Positions 34,138-43,805 of a stretch of DNA of 57,834 bases are shown piece after piece. Position 1 is the stretch's first letter; each line of letters starts with the position of its first letter. Both the position numbers and the translations under genes were made by a program. The stretch lies in NCBI RefSeq assembly GCF_000430045.1, contig NZ_KE387023.1, forward strand, positions 77,027-134,860, given 5' to 3'. The notes beneath the pieces were generated by a model, which had not been told where the DNA came from, searched no databases, and was given only the letters and a program-made list of their open reading frames with translations. This stretch comes from Calidithermus chliarophilus DSM 9957. Its GTDB lineage: Bacteria; Deinococcota; Deinococci; Deinococcales; Thermaceae.

Positions 34138-35060
34138 CGCCCCGTCACCTGCCGCAGGTGCTCGCGGTTGTGCGCCGCGCTGACGCGGGGCTCGCCCATG
34201 CCGGGGAGCACGTCCTGCTCGACGGTGATCCAGCCGTCATAGCCCAGCGCCTCGAGCTTGCGCGTCACCGCGCCGAAGTCGATCTGGCCCCGGCCCAGCT
34301 CGCAGAAGACCCCCCTGCCGACGGCCTCCTTGTAGTTCCAGCCCTGGCGGCGGGCCTCGCCGGCGACGGCGGGGTGGCAGTCCTTGTAGTGCACGTACCA
34401 CAGGCGCCCCTGGAAGCGCTCGAGGCCCTCCAGCACCTGCTCCGGCTCGTTCACGCCCGTCCCGTAGAGGTAGTGGCCGGTGTCGAACACCAGCCCCAGC
34501 ACCGCGCCGTCGGTGTGCTCGAGCAGCGCCTCGATCTCCCAGGGGGCCTCGACGTAGCCCGCGCAGTGGTGGTGGAACACCGTGCGCAGGCCGGTCTCGT
34601 CGTGGACGGCCCGGGCGATGCGGTCGGCGCCCGACGCGAAGACCTTCCACTGCCGGGCGTCGAGGCTCATCTCGGGCCGGACCCGCCCGGCGTTGGCGAA
34701 GCGCACGGGGTCGCGGCTGTGCTCGTCGGCCAGCACCACGAAGGGCTGCCAGCCGTCGCCCACGTCGGCCACGCTCCTGAGCAGGCGCGCGGTGCGCAGC
34801 ACGCGCTGTTCGCCCGGGCCGTGCTCGGCGGGCTCGAGCAGGTAGACCCCCTCGTAGGCGCCCAGCATGGTCAGGCCGCGCGAGGTGAGCTCCTGGCGCA
34901 GGCGCTCGGGCTCGGTGGGCATGTAGCCCCAGTCGCCCAGCTCGGTGCCGCCGTAGCCGGTGGCCCTGAGCTCGTCGAGCATCTGGCGGTAGCCAATGCC
35001 CTGCCCCCAGCCCTCGATGGTGCCCCACGAACACGGTGCGTTGCCGAAACGGATTGCCAT
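34134..35060 (-). CDS. iolE: IolE-like, 2-keto-myo-inositol dehydratase
   Basis: Dehydrates 2-keto-myo-inositol to trihydroxycyclohexane-dione. The 308-aa TIM-barrel of the AP-endonuclease-2 type has FGNAPCSWGTIEGWGQGIGY, TGYGGTELGDWGYMP, VFHHHCAGYVEAPWE, LGLVFDTGHYLYGTGVNEPE, WYVHYKDCHP and GYDGWITVEQDVLPGMGE, with Glu, Asp and His metal ligands. The start is ATG 35060. A 121-base gap upstream, with a short GTCGATAG-type repeat, separates it from iolD. Its TGA overlaps the ATG of iolC. Confidence 0.92.
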   Translation of the reverse strand: MAIRFGNAPCSWGTIEGWGQGIGYRQMLDELRATGYGGTELGDWGYMPTEPERLRQELTSRGLTMLGAYEGVYLLEPAEHGPGEQRVLRTARLLRSVADVGDGWQPFVVLADEHSRDPVRFANAGRVRPEMSLDARQWKVFASGADRIARAVHDETGLRTVFHHHCAGYVEAPWEIEALLEHTDGAVLGLVFDTGHYLYGTGVNEPEQVLEGLERFQGRLWYVHYKDCHPAVAGEARRQGWNYKEAVGRGVFCELGRGQIDFGAVTRKLEALGYDGWITVEQDVLPGMGEPRVSAAHNREHLRQVTGR

Positions 35061-35080
35061 TCTCGAGTGTTCCTTTCTGG

Positions 35081-35103
35081 GTCGATAGTCGATGGTCGAT
35101 AGC
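35081..35103. repeat. short GTCGATAG-type repeat in the iolD-iolE gap
   Basis: GTCGATAGTCGATGGTCGATAG-like units, the first module of the composite repeat, followed by degenerate AAAGGCGAAAGGCTCGTAG bases. The other modules are absent. The gap of 121 bases inside an otherwise compact operon is due to this insertion-like block. Confidence 0.6.
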
Positions 35104-35181
35104 CAAAGGCGAAAGGCTCGTAGCTCGTGGTGACAAGGGCGTTCAGCGCTTCGCGTCTTGCGCCTTCCCTCTGCCTCCCCC

Positions 35182-37065
35182 TCAGAAATAGCGCCGCTGC
35201 TTCTTCAGATGCGCCTCGTACTCCTCGCGGGCCTTCCTCACCCCGGGCTGGCTCGAGACCTCGGCCACGGGGACGTCCCACCAGCTCTCGAAGCCCGGCA
35301 CCCGGTCGTCTAGGCTCACCGGGACGACGATCACCCGCACGCCCCGGGCGGCTCGAGCCTCGCGGAGGGCTTTTTCCAGCTCGGCGTAGCTCCTGGGGCT
35401 CCACACGCTCGCCCCCATGGCCCGGGCGTGGGCGGCGAAGTCCACCTCCACCGGCGGCCCGTCGGTGCGGCCGGTCCCGGCGTCGCGCCGCCGCAGCTCG
35501 TTGTTGAAGGAGGGCGAGCCCAGCGACATCTGCAGGCCGCGGATCGAGCCGAAGGCCCGGTTGTCGAGGAGCAGCACGGTGAGGTCGAGGCCCTCGGCCA
35601 CCGCCGTGACGACCTCGGAGTTCATCATCAGGTAGCTGCCGTCGCCGATGAAGACCACCACCTCGCGCCCCGGCTCGGCCATTGCCACCCCCAGCCCGGC
35701 GGGGATCTCGTAGCCCATGCAGGAGAAGCCGTACTCGAGGTGGTAGGCCCTGGGGTCCTCGCAGCGCCAGAGCTTGAGCAGGTCGCCCGGCAGGCTGCCC
35801 GCCGCGCAGATCACGGTGGCCTTGCCGCCGAAAGCCTCGTTGGCGAGGCCGATGACCTCGGCTTGGGCCATCTCCGCCTTCTCGGGGCGGGGCGTGCGGT
35901 AGCCCTGGACGAGGTCGTCCCACTCCCGCTTGAGCCGCCCCACCTCCGCGCGGTAGGCGGCCGGGCTGCCCTCGAAGCCCGCCAGGGCCGCCTCGAGCGC
36001 CTCGAGGCCGCGCCTGGCGTCGGCCACCAGCGACACCCCGCCCAGCTTGCCCGCGTCGAAGGGGAGCACGTTGAGCCCCACGAAGCGCACCCCGGGGTTC
36101 TGGAAGGCGGTCTTGGAGGCGGTCACGAAGTCGCCCAGCCGCGTCCCGACCGCCAGTACCACGTCGGCCTCGCGGGCGAGGCGGTTGGCGGCGGTGCCGC
36201 CGTTGGAGCCCACCGGCCCCACGCACATGGGGTGGTCCCAGGGCAGCGCGCCCTTGCCCCCCTGCGACTCGGCGACCGGGATGCCGAAGGCCTCGGCGAA
36301 GCGCGCGAGCTCGGCGTGGGCCTCGGAGTAGAGGGTGCCACCGCCCGTGACGATCAGGGGGCGCCGGGCGCCGCGGATGAGCTCGGCGGCCTGCGCCAGC
36401 GCCTCCGGCTCGGGCACCGGGCGGCGGACGCGCCACACCCGCGGGGCGAAGAACTCGGCGGGCCAGTCGTAGGCCTCGGTCTGCACGTCCTCGGGCAGGC
36501 AGATTGTGACCGCGCCGGTCTCGGCGGGGTCGGTGAGCACGCGCATGGCCTCGGGCAGCGCGGAGAGGAGCTGAGAGGGCCGGGTGATGCGGGTGAAGAA
36601 GCGGCTCACCACCCGGAAGGCGTCGTTGACGCTCACGTCGTGCTCGCTGGGGTGCTCGAGCTGCTGCAGCACGGGGTCGGGGATGCGGCCCGCGAAGTAG
36701 TCGGAGGGCAGGAGCAGCACCGGCAGGCGGTTGACGGTCGCGCCCGCCGCGGCCGTGAGCATGTTGACCGAGCCCGGCCCCACCGAGGCCGTGCAGGCGA
36801 AGGTGCTCATGCGGGCGGTGTGCTTGGCGTAGGCCGCCGCCGCGTGCACCATGGCCTGCTCGTTCTGCGGGCGGTAGGTGGGCAGGCCCACCGCGTCGCC
36901 GTACTCCTCCAGAGCCTGCCCCAGCCCCGAGACGTTGCCGTGCCCGAAGATGGCCCACACCCCCGCGATCAGGCGGGCCCGCCGCCCGTCGCGCTCGGTG
37001 TGCTGCGCGGCCAGGAACTTCACGAGGGCCTGGGCCACGGTCAGGCGCTCGGTCGCGCGGCTCAC
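35182..37065 (-). CDS. iolD: IolD, THcHDO hydrolase (TPP enzyme)
   Basis: Opens the ring of 3D-(3,5/4)-trihydroxycyclohexane-1,2-dione to give 5-deoxy-glucuronate. The 627-aa TPP enzyme has the pyrimidine-binding Glu in YRPQNEQAMVHAAAAYAK, FGHGNVSGLGQALEEYGD, VVTGGGTLYSEAHAELARF-like middle domain and the TPP/Mg loop VVVFIGDGSYLMMNSEVVTA. The start is GTG 37065, overlapping the TGA of the upstream Gfo/Idh gene. It comes before iolE in the operon, with a repeat-containing gap. Confidence 0.95.
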   Translation of the reverse strand: MSRATERLTVAQALVKFLAAQHTERDGRRARLIAGVWAIFGHGNVSGLGQALEEYGDAVGLPTYRPQNEQAMVHAAAAYAKHTARMSTFACTASVGPGSVNMLTAAAGATVNRLPVLLLPSDYFAGRIPDPVLQQLEHPSEHDVSVNDAFRVVSRFFTRITRPSQLLSALPEAMRVLTDPAETGAVTICLPEDVQTEAYDWPAEFFAPRVWRVRRPVPEPEALAQAAELIRGARRPLIVTGGGTLYSEAHAELARFAEAFGIPVAESQGGKGALPWDHPMCVGPVGSNGGTAANRLAREADVVLAVGTRLGDFVTASKTAFQNPGVRFVGLNVLPFDAGKLGGVSLVADARRGLEALEAALAGFEGSPAAYRAEVGRLKREWDDLVQGYRTPRPEKAEMAQAEVIGLANEAFGGKATVICAAGSLPGDLLKLWRCEDPRAYHLEYGFSCMGYEIPAGLGVAMAEPGREVVVFIGDGSYLMMNSEVVTAVAEGLDLTVLLLDNRAFGSIRGLQMSLGSPSFNNELRRRDAGTGRTDGPPVEVDFAAHARAMGASVWSPRSYAELEKALREARAARGVRVIVVPVSLDDRVPGFESWWDVPVAEVSSQPGVRKAREEYEAHLKKQRRYF

Positions 37066-38072
37066 AGCTCACCCCCGAACTCCCGCACCCGCACCACCTG
37101 TCCGGTCTCGAGGGCGTGCTGGGCGGCCTTGGCCAGCCGCAGGGAGTACCACGCGTCGCGCACGTCGGGCGTCACGGGCTTGCCGGCGTGCAGGTTGCGG
37201 GCGAAGGCCACCATCTCGGCCGCGTAGGCCTCGGGGAAGCGCTGCTCGAAGTTGCGGGGGCGGTCGAAGTTCCCCCCGCGCTCGTCGTAGAAGGTGAGGT
37301 CGGGGCGGCGGTCGCGCTCGATGTGGATGCGGCCCTTCTCGCCCAGCACCTCGGTGCGGATGTCGTAGCCGTAGGCCGTGCGCAGGGCGACCTCGAGCGT
37401 CCCCACCGCGCCGCCCTCGAAGCGCAGGGTGGCCACGGCGGTGTCGAAAAGGCCGTAGTGCTGGAGTTCGGGTTCGATCAAGGTGCCTCCGATGGCGTAG
37501 ACCTCGGCCACCTCGCCCACGAAGAAGCGGGCGGCGTCGAGGTCGTGGATGCCCATGTCCAGCAGCAGGCCGCCGCTGGTCTTGAGGAAGTCGAGGCTGG
37601 GCGGGTGGGGGTCGCGGCCCACGGCGCGGAAGCCCTCCACGCGGCCGAGCTCGCCGTGCTCGATCATCTCCTTGGCCCGCCGGTAGGCCGGGTCGTAGCG
37701 CCGCTGGAAGCCCACCTGGCAGGGCACCCCGGCGCGCTCGACGGCCTGCACCACCCGCCGCCCGGCCTCGAGGCCGTCGGCGACGGGCTTCTCCACGAAG
37801 ATGGCCTTGCCCGCCCGCGCGGCCGCCTCCACCACGTCGGCGTGGGTGGGGGTGGGGGTGGTGACCACCACCGCGTCAACGGCGGGGTCCTCGAGGGCGT
37901 CCTCCAGGAGGGTGCTCGCCTGCGCCCCCAGCTCCTCGGCCACGCGCCGGGCGTTCTCGGCGGAGGTGTCGATCACCCGGCTCACCCGGCACTCCGCCAG
38001 CCCCGCCAGCACCCGCGCGTGGGCCTGGCCCATGCGGCCCGCGCCGATCATCGCCATGTTCAGTGCCTTCAC
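37062..38072 (-). CDS. second Gfo/Idh/MocA inositol dehydrogenase
   Basis: A 336-aa NAD(P)-dependent dehydrogenase. The Rossmann loop MAMIGAGRMGQAHARVLAG, catalytic Lys in IFVEKPVADGLEAGRRVVQA, and MGIHDLDAARFFVGEVAEVY match the inositol dehydrogenase subfamily. It is a paralogue of IolG at 31205 with similar length and layout. One is likely specific for myo-inositol and the other for scyllo- or chiro-inositol, which the sequence cannot decide. The start is GTG 38072 with GAGGA upstream. It lies between the ABC ATPase and iolD. Confidence 0.9.
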   Translation of the reverse strand: MKALNMAMIGAGRMGQAHARVLAGLAECRVSRVIDTSAENARRVAEELGAQASTLLEDALEDPAVDAVVVTTPTPTHADVVEAAARAGKAIFVEKPVADGLEAGRRVVQAVERAGVPCQVGFQRRYDPAYRRAKEMIEHGELGRVEGFRAVGRDPHPPSLDFLKTSGGLLLDMGIHDLDAARFFVGEVAEVYAIGGTLIEPELQHYGLFDTAVATLRFEGGAVGTLEVALRTAYGYDIRTEVLGEKGRIHIERDRRPDLTFYDERGGNFDRPRNFEQRFPEAYAAEMVAFARNLHAGKPVTPDVRDAWYSLRLAKAAQHALETGQVVRVREFGGEL

Positions 38073-38084
38073 GCGTCCTCCTGC

Positions 38085-38933
<849 letters not shown>

Positions 38934-38937
38934 GGCC

Positions 38938-39972
38938 TCACCTCCGCACCTGCATGCTGAGCTTGCGCAGGTAGTTGTTGAGGATCACCGCGCCCAGGAT
39001 CATGCCGCCCACCATCACCTTGAACCAGTCGAGGTCGATGTTGGTGTACACGATGCCCTGCTGCACCACCGCCAGGATCAAGGCCCCGATGCCCGCGCCC
39101 ACCACCGAGCCGTAGCCGCCCGTCAGCAAGCAGCCCCCGATCACCGCGGCGGCCACGGCCTCGAGCTCCTTCTGCTGCCCCTGCAGCACGTTGGCCGAGC
39201 CCAGCCCCATCACCTGGATCGCCGCCACCAGCGTGGCCGCGACGGCGGTGAGCATGAAGAGGGTGATCTTGACCCGGCGCACCGGCACCCCCACGTTGCG
39301 CGCGGCGTTGGGGTCGCCGCCCGCCCCGAAGACCCAGTTGCCGAAGGGGGTGCGCAGCAGCACCCAGCTCAGCGCCGCCGTCACCGCCAGCCACCACCAC
39401 ACCGCCGCCGGCAGCCCCAGCAGCGCGCCGGTGAACAGCGGGCTCAGGGGGTCACGCGCCACCGCCTCCCCGATCCCCGAGACGATGGTGATCTTGGTGA
39501 TCAGCTTGGTGAAGCCGATGTTGGCCCCCGCCAGGATGAACATCATCGCCAGCGTCACGATGAAGGAGGGCAGGCCCGTGCGCAGCACCAGCCAGCCGTT
39601 GACGTAGCCCACCCCCAGGGCAAAGCCCGCCGTGAGGAAGAAGGCCAGCGAGACCGGCAGGCCGGCGTAGTCGGGGTGGCTCAGCAGGGCCATCAGGATG
39701 GCCGCGACCCCGATCATCGAGCCCACCGAGAGGTCGAACTCGCCGCCGATCATGAGCATGGCGACCGCCGCCGCCAGGATGCCCAGTTGCGCGGCGACCT
39801 CGAGGTAGTTGCGCGCGCTGCCCCAGGTGAGGAAGCCGCTGCCGCCCGCGACGACGGCGAAGAACAAGAACACCACCACCAAGCCCGCGATCGAGCCCAG
39901 CTCCGGCCGCAGCAGCAGCCGCTTCCACAGGCTCACCGGTTGCAGCCGCTCGTCGGGCAGCCCTACCGCCAT
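38938..39972 (-). CDS. inositol/sugar ABC transporter permease
   Basis: A 344-aa integral membrane protein of the RbsC/CUT2 permease type with about ten hydrophobic segments. It has [60 protein letters not shown]-like coupling loop, and [20 protein letters not shown]. It forms the pore for the ligand delivered by the binding protein. The start is ATG 39972. It lies between the ATPase and binding-protein genes with a gap of 100 bases to the latter. Confidence 0.93.
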   Translation of the reverse strand: MAVGLPDERLQPVSLWKRLLLRPELGSIAGLVVVFLFFAVVAGGSGFLTWGSARNYLEVAAQLGILAAAVAMLMIGGEFDLSVGSMIGVAAILMALLSHPDYAGLPVSLAFFLTAGFALGVGYVNGWLVLRTGLPSFIVTLAMMFILAGANIGFTKLITKITIVSGIGEAVARDPLSPLFTGALLGLPAAVWWWLAVTAALSWVLLRTPFGNWVFGAGGDPNAARNVGVPVRRVKITLFMLTAVAATLVAAIQVMGLGSANVLQGQQKELEAVAAAVIGGCLLTGGYGSVVGAGIGALILAVVQQGIVYTNIDLDWFKVMVGGMILGAVILNNYLRKLSMQVRR

Positions 39973-40072
39973 GGCGTCACCTCCGATCCTTAGCTCTCTA
40001 GACGGCGAGGCCCCCAGCGAGCGCGTTGGGAGCCTCGAGCCGTGCGACCGATCCCGAAGGGCTACTCGAGGG

Positions 40073-40987
40073 CTACCGGATCCCCCGCTTGCTCAGGTCG
40101 ATCACCCGCGCCGCGTTCTCCGGGGTCACGAAGCCCGGCCCGGTGAGGATGACGGGGTTGGCGGGCAGCAGGCCGTAGCGCGCGTAGTTGGTGAGGATCA
40201 CGACGGGCAAGTAGCCCTGCAGCCACTGCTGCTGGTCGATGGCGAAGGCCATCTTCTTCTCGCTCAGCGCCTTGAGCACGGCCGGCGAGAGGTCGAAGGT
40301 GCCGAAGGTGATCTTCTTGCCCTCCACCGCCTGCAGCACCGGCTCGGCTGCGGTGGGGCCCAGCGTCAGGATGCCGTCGATGGTGGGGTCTTTCTGCAAG
40401 GCCGCGGCCACCGCGTTCTTGATGCCCGTGGGGTCGCCGATCTTCACCGGCAGCACGTTGGCCTTGATGCCCAGCCCGTCGAAGAAGCCCTTGCAGCGCA
40501 GGTCCAGGGCCACGTTGCCCACTTCCTGGTTGACGCAGATGGCGTTCTTGACCCCGGCGGCCTTCATGCGCTTGCCGGCCCCCAGCCCCGCCTCGTACTC
40601 GGTCTGGCCCACGTGGACCAGCACGCCCAGTTTCTCGGCCACGTCGGAGCCAGAGTTCATCGAGACCACGGGAATCCCCGCCTTCACCGCCGCGGTGATG
40701 GACTTCTCCAGCGCCTTGGCGTCGGGGATGGAGACCACGATCCCGTTGGGCTTGGAGGCCACCGCCGCGTCGATGAGCTGGGCCATGCGCACCATGTCGA
40801 AGGTCTCGGGCGCGCGGTACTCCACCCGCACGTTCATGTCCTTGGCCGCCTGGTCCACGCCGTTCTTGACCACCGACCAGAAGGGGTCGGCCGCCTGCCC
40901 GTGCGAGATGACCACGATGCGAATCTGCTGGGCCATCGCCAGGCCCATCCCCATCACCAGCAACACCCCCAACAGCAATTTCTTCAT
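40073..40987 (-). CDS. inositol/sugar-binding protein of the ABC transporter
   Basis: A 304-aa periplasmic-type binding protein of the ribose/inositol class. The signal peptide [19 protein letters not shown] precedes the mature protein. Fold signatures are [55 protein letters not shown] and [17 protein letters not shown]. The start is ATG 40987; the longer frame to 41065 crosses the leader. It is the first gene of the operon, 120 bases downstream of a TTGACA-18-TACAAT promoter. High expression of the first gene fits a binding protein. Confidence 0.93.
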   Translation of the reverse strand: MKKLLLGVLLVMGMGLAMAQQIRIVVISHGQAADPFWSVVKNGVDQAAKDMNVRVEYRAPETFDMVRMAQLIDAAVASKPNGIVVSIPDAKALEKSITAAVKAGIPVVSMNSGSDVAEKLGVLVHVGQTEYEAGLGAGKRMKAAGVKNAICVNQEVGNVALDLRCKGFFDGLGIKANVLPVKIGDPTGIKNAVAAALQKDPTIDGILTLGPTAAEPVLQAVEGKKITFGTFDLSPAVLKALSEKKMAFAIDQQQWLQGYLPVVILTNYARYGLLPANPVILTGPGFVTPENAARVIDLSKRGIR

Positions 40988-41106
40988 GCCTGTACCCCTC
41001 CCCCCACCCGGAGAAACAAAAGCACCTCTGGGGCTAAACCACAACCGGCTCGCCCACAGCGCCATCGCTCCCCTGGCGGCGACCGTCTAACTCTCAGGTC
41101 AGCGGT

Positions 41107-41183
41107 ATTGTAAGCAGGTCAGGTTTCGTTTGTCAACCGCTTGCCGGTCTTAATGTAAGAGAAACGAAAGACGTAGGTTTCGT
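41107..41183 (-). promoter_or_regulatory. inositol operon promoter with GGTTTCGT boxes
   Basis: On the minus strand TTGACA (plus 41131-41136) and TACAAT (plus 41107-41112) are 18 bases apart. The plus-strand word GGTTTCGT occurs at 41122-41129, inside the promoter spacer, and again at 41176-41183, 54 bases upstream, about five helical turns. The related word AAACGAAAG lies between them in inverse orientation at 41162-41170. This is the pattern expected for a repressor that binds several sites; the DeoR-type protein at 29455 is the best candidate. Confidence 0.8.
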
Positions 41184-41200
41184 ATTGAAAGTGACGGGGA

Positions 41201-41449
41201 AGCCGTAAGCGGTCAGCCCTCAGCCTTCAGCTATCCGCGAAAGGCCCGTGGAGATCCCTTCCCCGTCCCTCCCCGCGCGCGGGGAGGGGGTATCCCCCCC
41301 AGCCCCCCTTGCCAAGGGGGGTGACAAGGCGTCTGGCGTCTTGCGTCTTGCGTCTTGCGTCTTGCGTTTGGCGTTTGGCGTTTGGCGTTTTGCGTTCGGC
41401 GTTCGGCGTTTTGCGTTTAGCATTTTGCTATCAGCTATCGGCTATCAGC
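41201..41449. repeat. composite repeat copy D
   Basis: Minus orientation relative to copy A. AGCGGTCAGCCCTCAGCCTT units (about 41205-41230) are followed by the GC-rich double palindrome (about 41258-41325; CTCCCCGCGCGCGGGGAG and CCCCCCTTGCCAAGGGGGG), about thirteen GCGTCTT/GCGTTTG heptamers (41331-41425) and CTATCAGCTATCGGCTATCA at 41428-41447. It fills most of the 478-base gap between the inositol operon and gpsA. With the promoter at 41107-41183, nothing else is seen in that gap. Confidence 0.85.
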
Positions 41450-41465
41450 GCCCACCCATCAACCC

Positions 41466-42443
41466 CTACTCCGGCTTCGCCTCCCGCCCCATCAGGGCCG
41501 ACAGCACCTCGAGCGGCTTCTCCCCCCGGTACACCACCCGGTACACCGCCTCGGTGATGGGCAACTCGACCCCCGACTCCTGCCCCCAGGCGTGCAGGGC
41601 CTTGACGGTGTAGACGCCCTCGACCACCTGCTTGCTGGCCTCGAGCTCCTCCAGCGTGGCCCCGCGGGCGATCTTCTCCCCGGCGCCGCGGTTGCGCGAG
41701 TGCAGGCTGGTGCAGGTGGCGATCAGGTCGCCCAGGCCGGAGAGGCCGTAGAAGGTTTCGCTGTGTGCCCCCTGGGCCACGCCGAAGCGCACGATCTCGC
41801 GCAGGGCGCGGGTCATCAAGGAGGCCTTGGCGTTGTCGCCCAGCCGCAGGCCGTCGACCATGCCCGCCGCCAGGGCGATGACGTTCTTGAGGGCCCCGCC
41901 GAGCTCGACGCCGACGATGTCGCGGCTGGTGTAGACCCGGAAGCTGGGGCCGCCCAGGAGTTGCTGCACCTGCTGGGCCAGCCCCGGCTCCACGGCGGCC
42001 ACCACCGAGGCGGCGGGCTGGAAGCGGGCGATCTCCTCGGCCAGGTTGGGGCCCGAGAGGGCCGCCACCCGCTCCACGCCGGTCGCCTCCGCGATGACCT
42101 GGCTCATGCGGGTCAGGCCGTGGCCGGTGTAGGCCAGGCCCTTGGTGAGCGAGAGGTAGGCCGGGGCCTTGGGCATGGGGGCCAGGGTCTGGGCCAGGGC
42201 CCTCGAGGGCACCGCCACCACCGCCAAGGCGGTGCCCTGGAGCGCCTCGTCGGCGCTCGAGGTGGGGCGGAGGTTGGCGGGCAGGGCCACCCCCGGCAGG
42301 TACTCGCGGTTCTCCCGCATGGCCTGCAGGGCCTCGGCCTGCTCGGGGCGGCGGGCCCAAAGCGCGACCTCGAGGCCCTTCTGCGCCGCCAGCAGGGCAA
42401 CCGCCGTGCCCCAGGCACCCGCGCCGATGACGGTGATCTTCAT
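41466..42443 (-). CDS. gpsA: glycerol-3-phosphate dehydrogenase [NAD(P)+]
   Basis: Reduces dihydroxyacetone phosphate to sn-glycerol-3-phosphate for phospholipid synthesis. The 325-aa protein has the NAD loop ITVIGAGAWGTAVALLAA, LSGPNLAEEIARFQPAASVV, the catalytic Lys in GVELGGALKNVIALAAG, and FYGLSGLGDLIATCTS. It is typical GpsA in length and order of motifs. The start is ATG 42443. Its TAG is 17 bases from repeat copy D. DHAP is also a product of the inositol operon next door, but the link may be coincidental. Confidence 0.95.
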   Translation of the reverse strand: MKITVIGAGAWGTAVALLAAQKGLEVALWARRPEQAEALQAMRENREYLPGVALPANLRPTSSADEALQGTALAVVAVPSRALAQTLAPMPKAPAYLSLTKGLAYTGHGLTRMSQVIAEATGVERVAALSGPNLAEEIARFQPAASVVAAVEPGLAQQVQQLLGGPSFRVYTSRDIVGVELGGALKNVIALAAGMVDGLRLGDNAKASLMTRALREIVRFGVAQGAHSETFYGLSGLGDLIATCTSLHSRNRGAGEKIARGATLEELEASKQVVEGVYTVKALHAWGQESGVELPITEAVYRVVYRGEKPLEVLSALMGREAKPE

Positions 42444-42564
42444 GCTCGCAAAGCCCCTTTCAGGTGCATGGTCTTACGTCCTAGGTCCTGCGCCGGGGGC
42501 CCGGAGGTGAAGCACTCTCGCCCGGCCTTGCCTCTCCCGCCTCCTCTTCCCCCGTGCCCCGGCT

Positions 42565-43686
42565 TCACCGCCCGAGCAGCACCAGGATCTCGAAGGCCTC
42601 GTACCAGGCGCCCAGCAGCAGGAAGAAGGCGCCGAGGTACAGCGTGAGCCCCACCGCCCGCAGCCCCGCCCGGAAGCCCTCCCCCTTGAGCACCTTGCTC
42701 GCCAGCACCATGCCGCCGAAGGTGCCCAGGATGTAGGCCTGCAGCTCGATGAGCAGCGTGGGCACGTGGGCCAGGAAAGCCACCGCCGGGAACAGCGCCG
42801 GGCTCAGGGCGAAGCCGAAGAGGAAGTAGCGGAAGGCGTTGATGAGCAGCGCCGGAACCCCCAGCAGCAGCCCCGGCAGCGCGGTGGTGAGCACCAGGCC
42901 GCGGGTGAAGTTCCAGTAGAAGATCAGCAGGGCGAACTCGAGCACCCCGCCCCTGCTCTCCCCCTCCCCGATGCCGATCTGCTCGAGGGCGCCCCCCACC
43001 ACCCGCTGCACCAGGCCCGCCATCTCGGGCGAGGCATAGGCCGCCAGCGCGCCCAGCGCGAACAGCCCGTAGAGCACGGCGTTGAGCGTCAGGTACATGC
43101 GCCAGTGCTGCCGCACCAGGGCCCAGCCCTCGCGCCACCAGCGCCCCAGGACGTTGTCGCCCCGCAGGGCCAGCAGCCAGCCCAGGGAGACGAAGGCGAA
43201 CAGGCCCCAGGCCAGCGGGCTGCTGATCCACGGCGGCAGTTGCCCCCCAGCCGGAACCCAACTGATGCGAACGGGCTCACCGCTTTGCACCAGCACCCGC
43301 ACCTCGCCGGTGCGCTCGCCCACGCTGGCCGGGAAGCTCACCACCGTGCCGCGGGTGCCCTCCTCCTCGAGCGGGGCCTCGAGGTTGACCTCCAGATCCT
43401 CCGGCGGGGGCGGGAAGGCGATGTAGCGCTCGAGGAGGCGCACCGCCTCCTCGGTGGGCTTGCCGAAGGCCTGGCTGGGGTCGACGGTGTACTTCCCCTC
43501 CTGCCACTCCCGCACGGCCTGCTTGGCCGCGTCGATCTCCTCGCCGTGCGCGAGGGCGAGGGAGAAGCCGAAAGCCAGGCACAGGCTCAGCAGCAGCGCC
43601 CACGCCGGCCCCCAAAGCTTGGCGAATCCCCGAAGCGCCGGGCCTGCGGCGCCGGGCCGATGACGGTTGAGCTCGAGCGGTCTCAT
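42565..43686 (-). CDS. SpoIIM-family membrane protein
   Basis: A 373-aa membrane protein. The N-terminal part has one hydrophobic segment (WALLLSLCLAFGFSLALA) and a soluble, probably external, domain of about 100 residues. Then come at least five membrane helices with FALLIFYWNFTRGLVLTTAL, PALLINAFRYFLFGFALSPA and VPTLLIELQAYILGTFGGMV, the SpoIIM/DUF95 pattern. Outside spore formers the family has no settled role; envelope functions are suggested by its fold. The start is ATG 43686. The first 121 bases downstream before gpsA contain no gene. An IS-like TnpB unit begins about 120 bases upstream. Confidence 0.82.
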   Translation of the reverse strand: MRPLELNRHRPGAAGPALRGFAKLWGPAWALLLSLCLAFGFSLALAHGEEIDAAKQAVREWQEGKYTVDPSQAFGKPTEEAVRLLERYIAFPPPPEDLEVNLEAPLEEEGTRGTVVSFPASVGERTGEVRVLVQSGEPVRISWVPAGGQLPPWISSPLAWGLFAFVSLGWLLALRGDNVLGRWWREGWALVRQHWRMYLTLNAVLYGLFALGALAAYASPEMAGLVQRVVGGALEQIGIGEGESRGGVLEFALLIFYWNFTRGLVLTTALPGLLLGVPALLINAFRYFLFGFALSPALFPAVAFLAHVPTLLIELQAYILGTFGGMVLASKVLKGEGFRAGLRAVGLTLYLGAFFLLLGAWYEAFEILVLLGR

Positions 43687-43748
43687 CGGATTGGGGTCTG
43701 GGGCGGGAGACCCGGACCAAGTTTGGTCGGGGAGGTAGGGCCCCAGGC

Positions 43749-43762
43749 CGCCGTCAGGCGGC
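43749..43762 (+). repeat. small hairpin upstream of tnpB, possible left end
   Basis: GCCGCC and GGCGGC around GTCA form a 6-bp stem with a four-base loop, about 45 bases upstream of the TnpB start. IS200/IS605 elements have such subterminal hairpins at their left end. I could not fix the exact element boundary or the target tetra/pentanucleotide. Confidence 0.35.
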
Positions 43763-43805
43763 TATACCCGCTCACCTCCTTCACATGATGTGTTATACTG
43801 CGTCT

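Noticed and set aside
41331-41425. A CRISPR array, suggested by the short tandem units
   Set aside because: The units are 6-7 bases without spacers and belong to the composite repeat; no cas genes are near.
43785-43805. An earlier TnpB start at 43785
   Set aside because: The extra residues MMCYTAS overlap the TATACT box, and the family begins at MQTLTLRCTLK.
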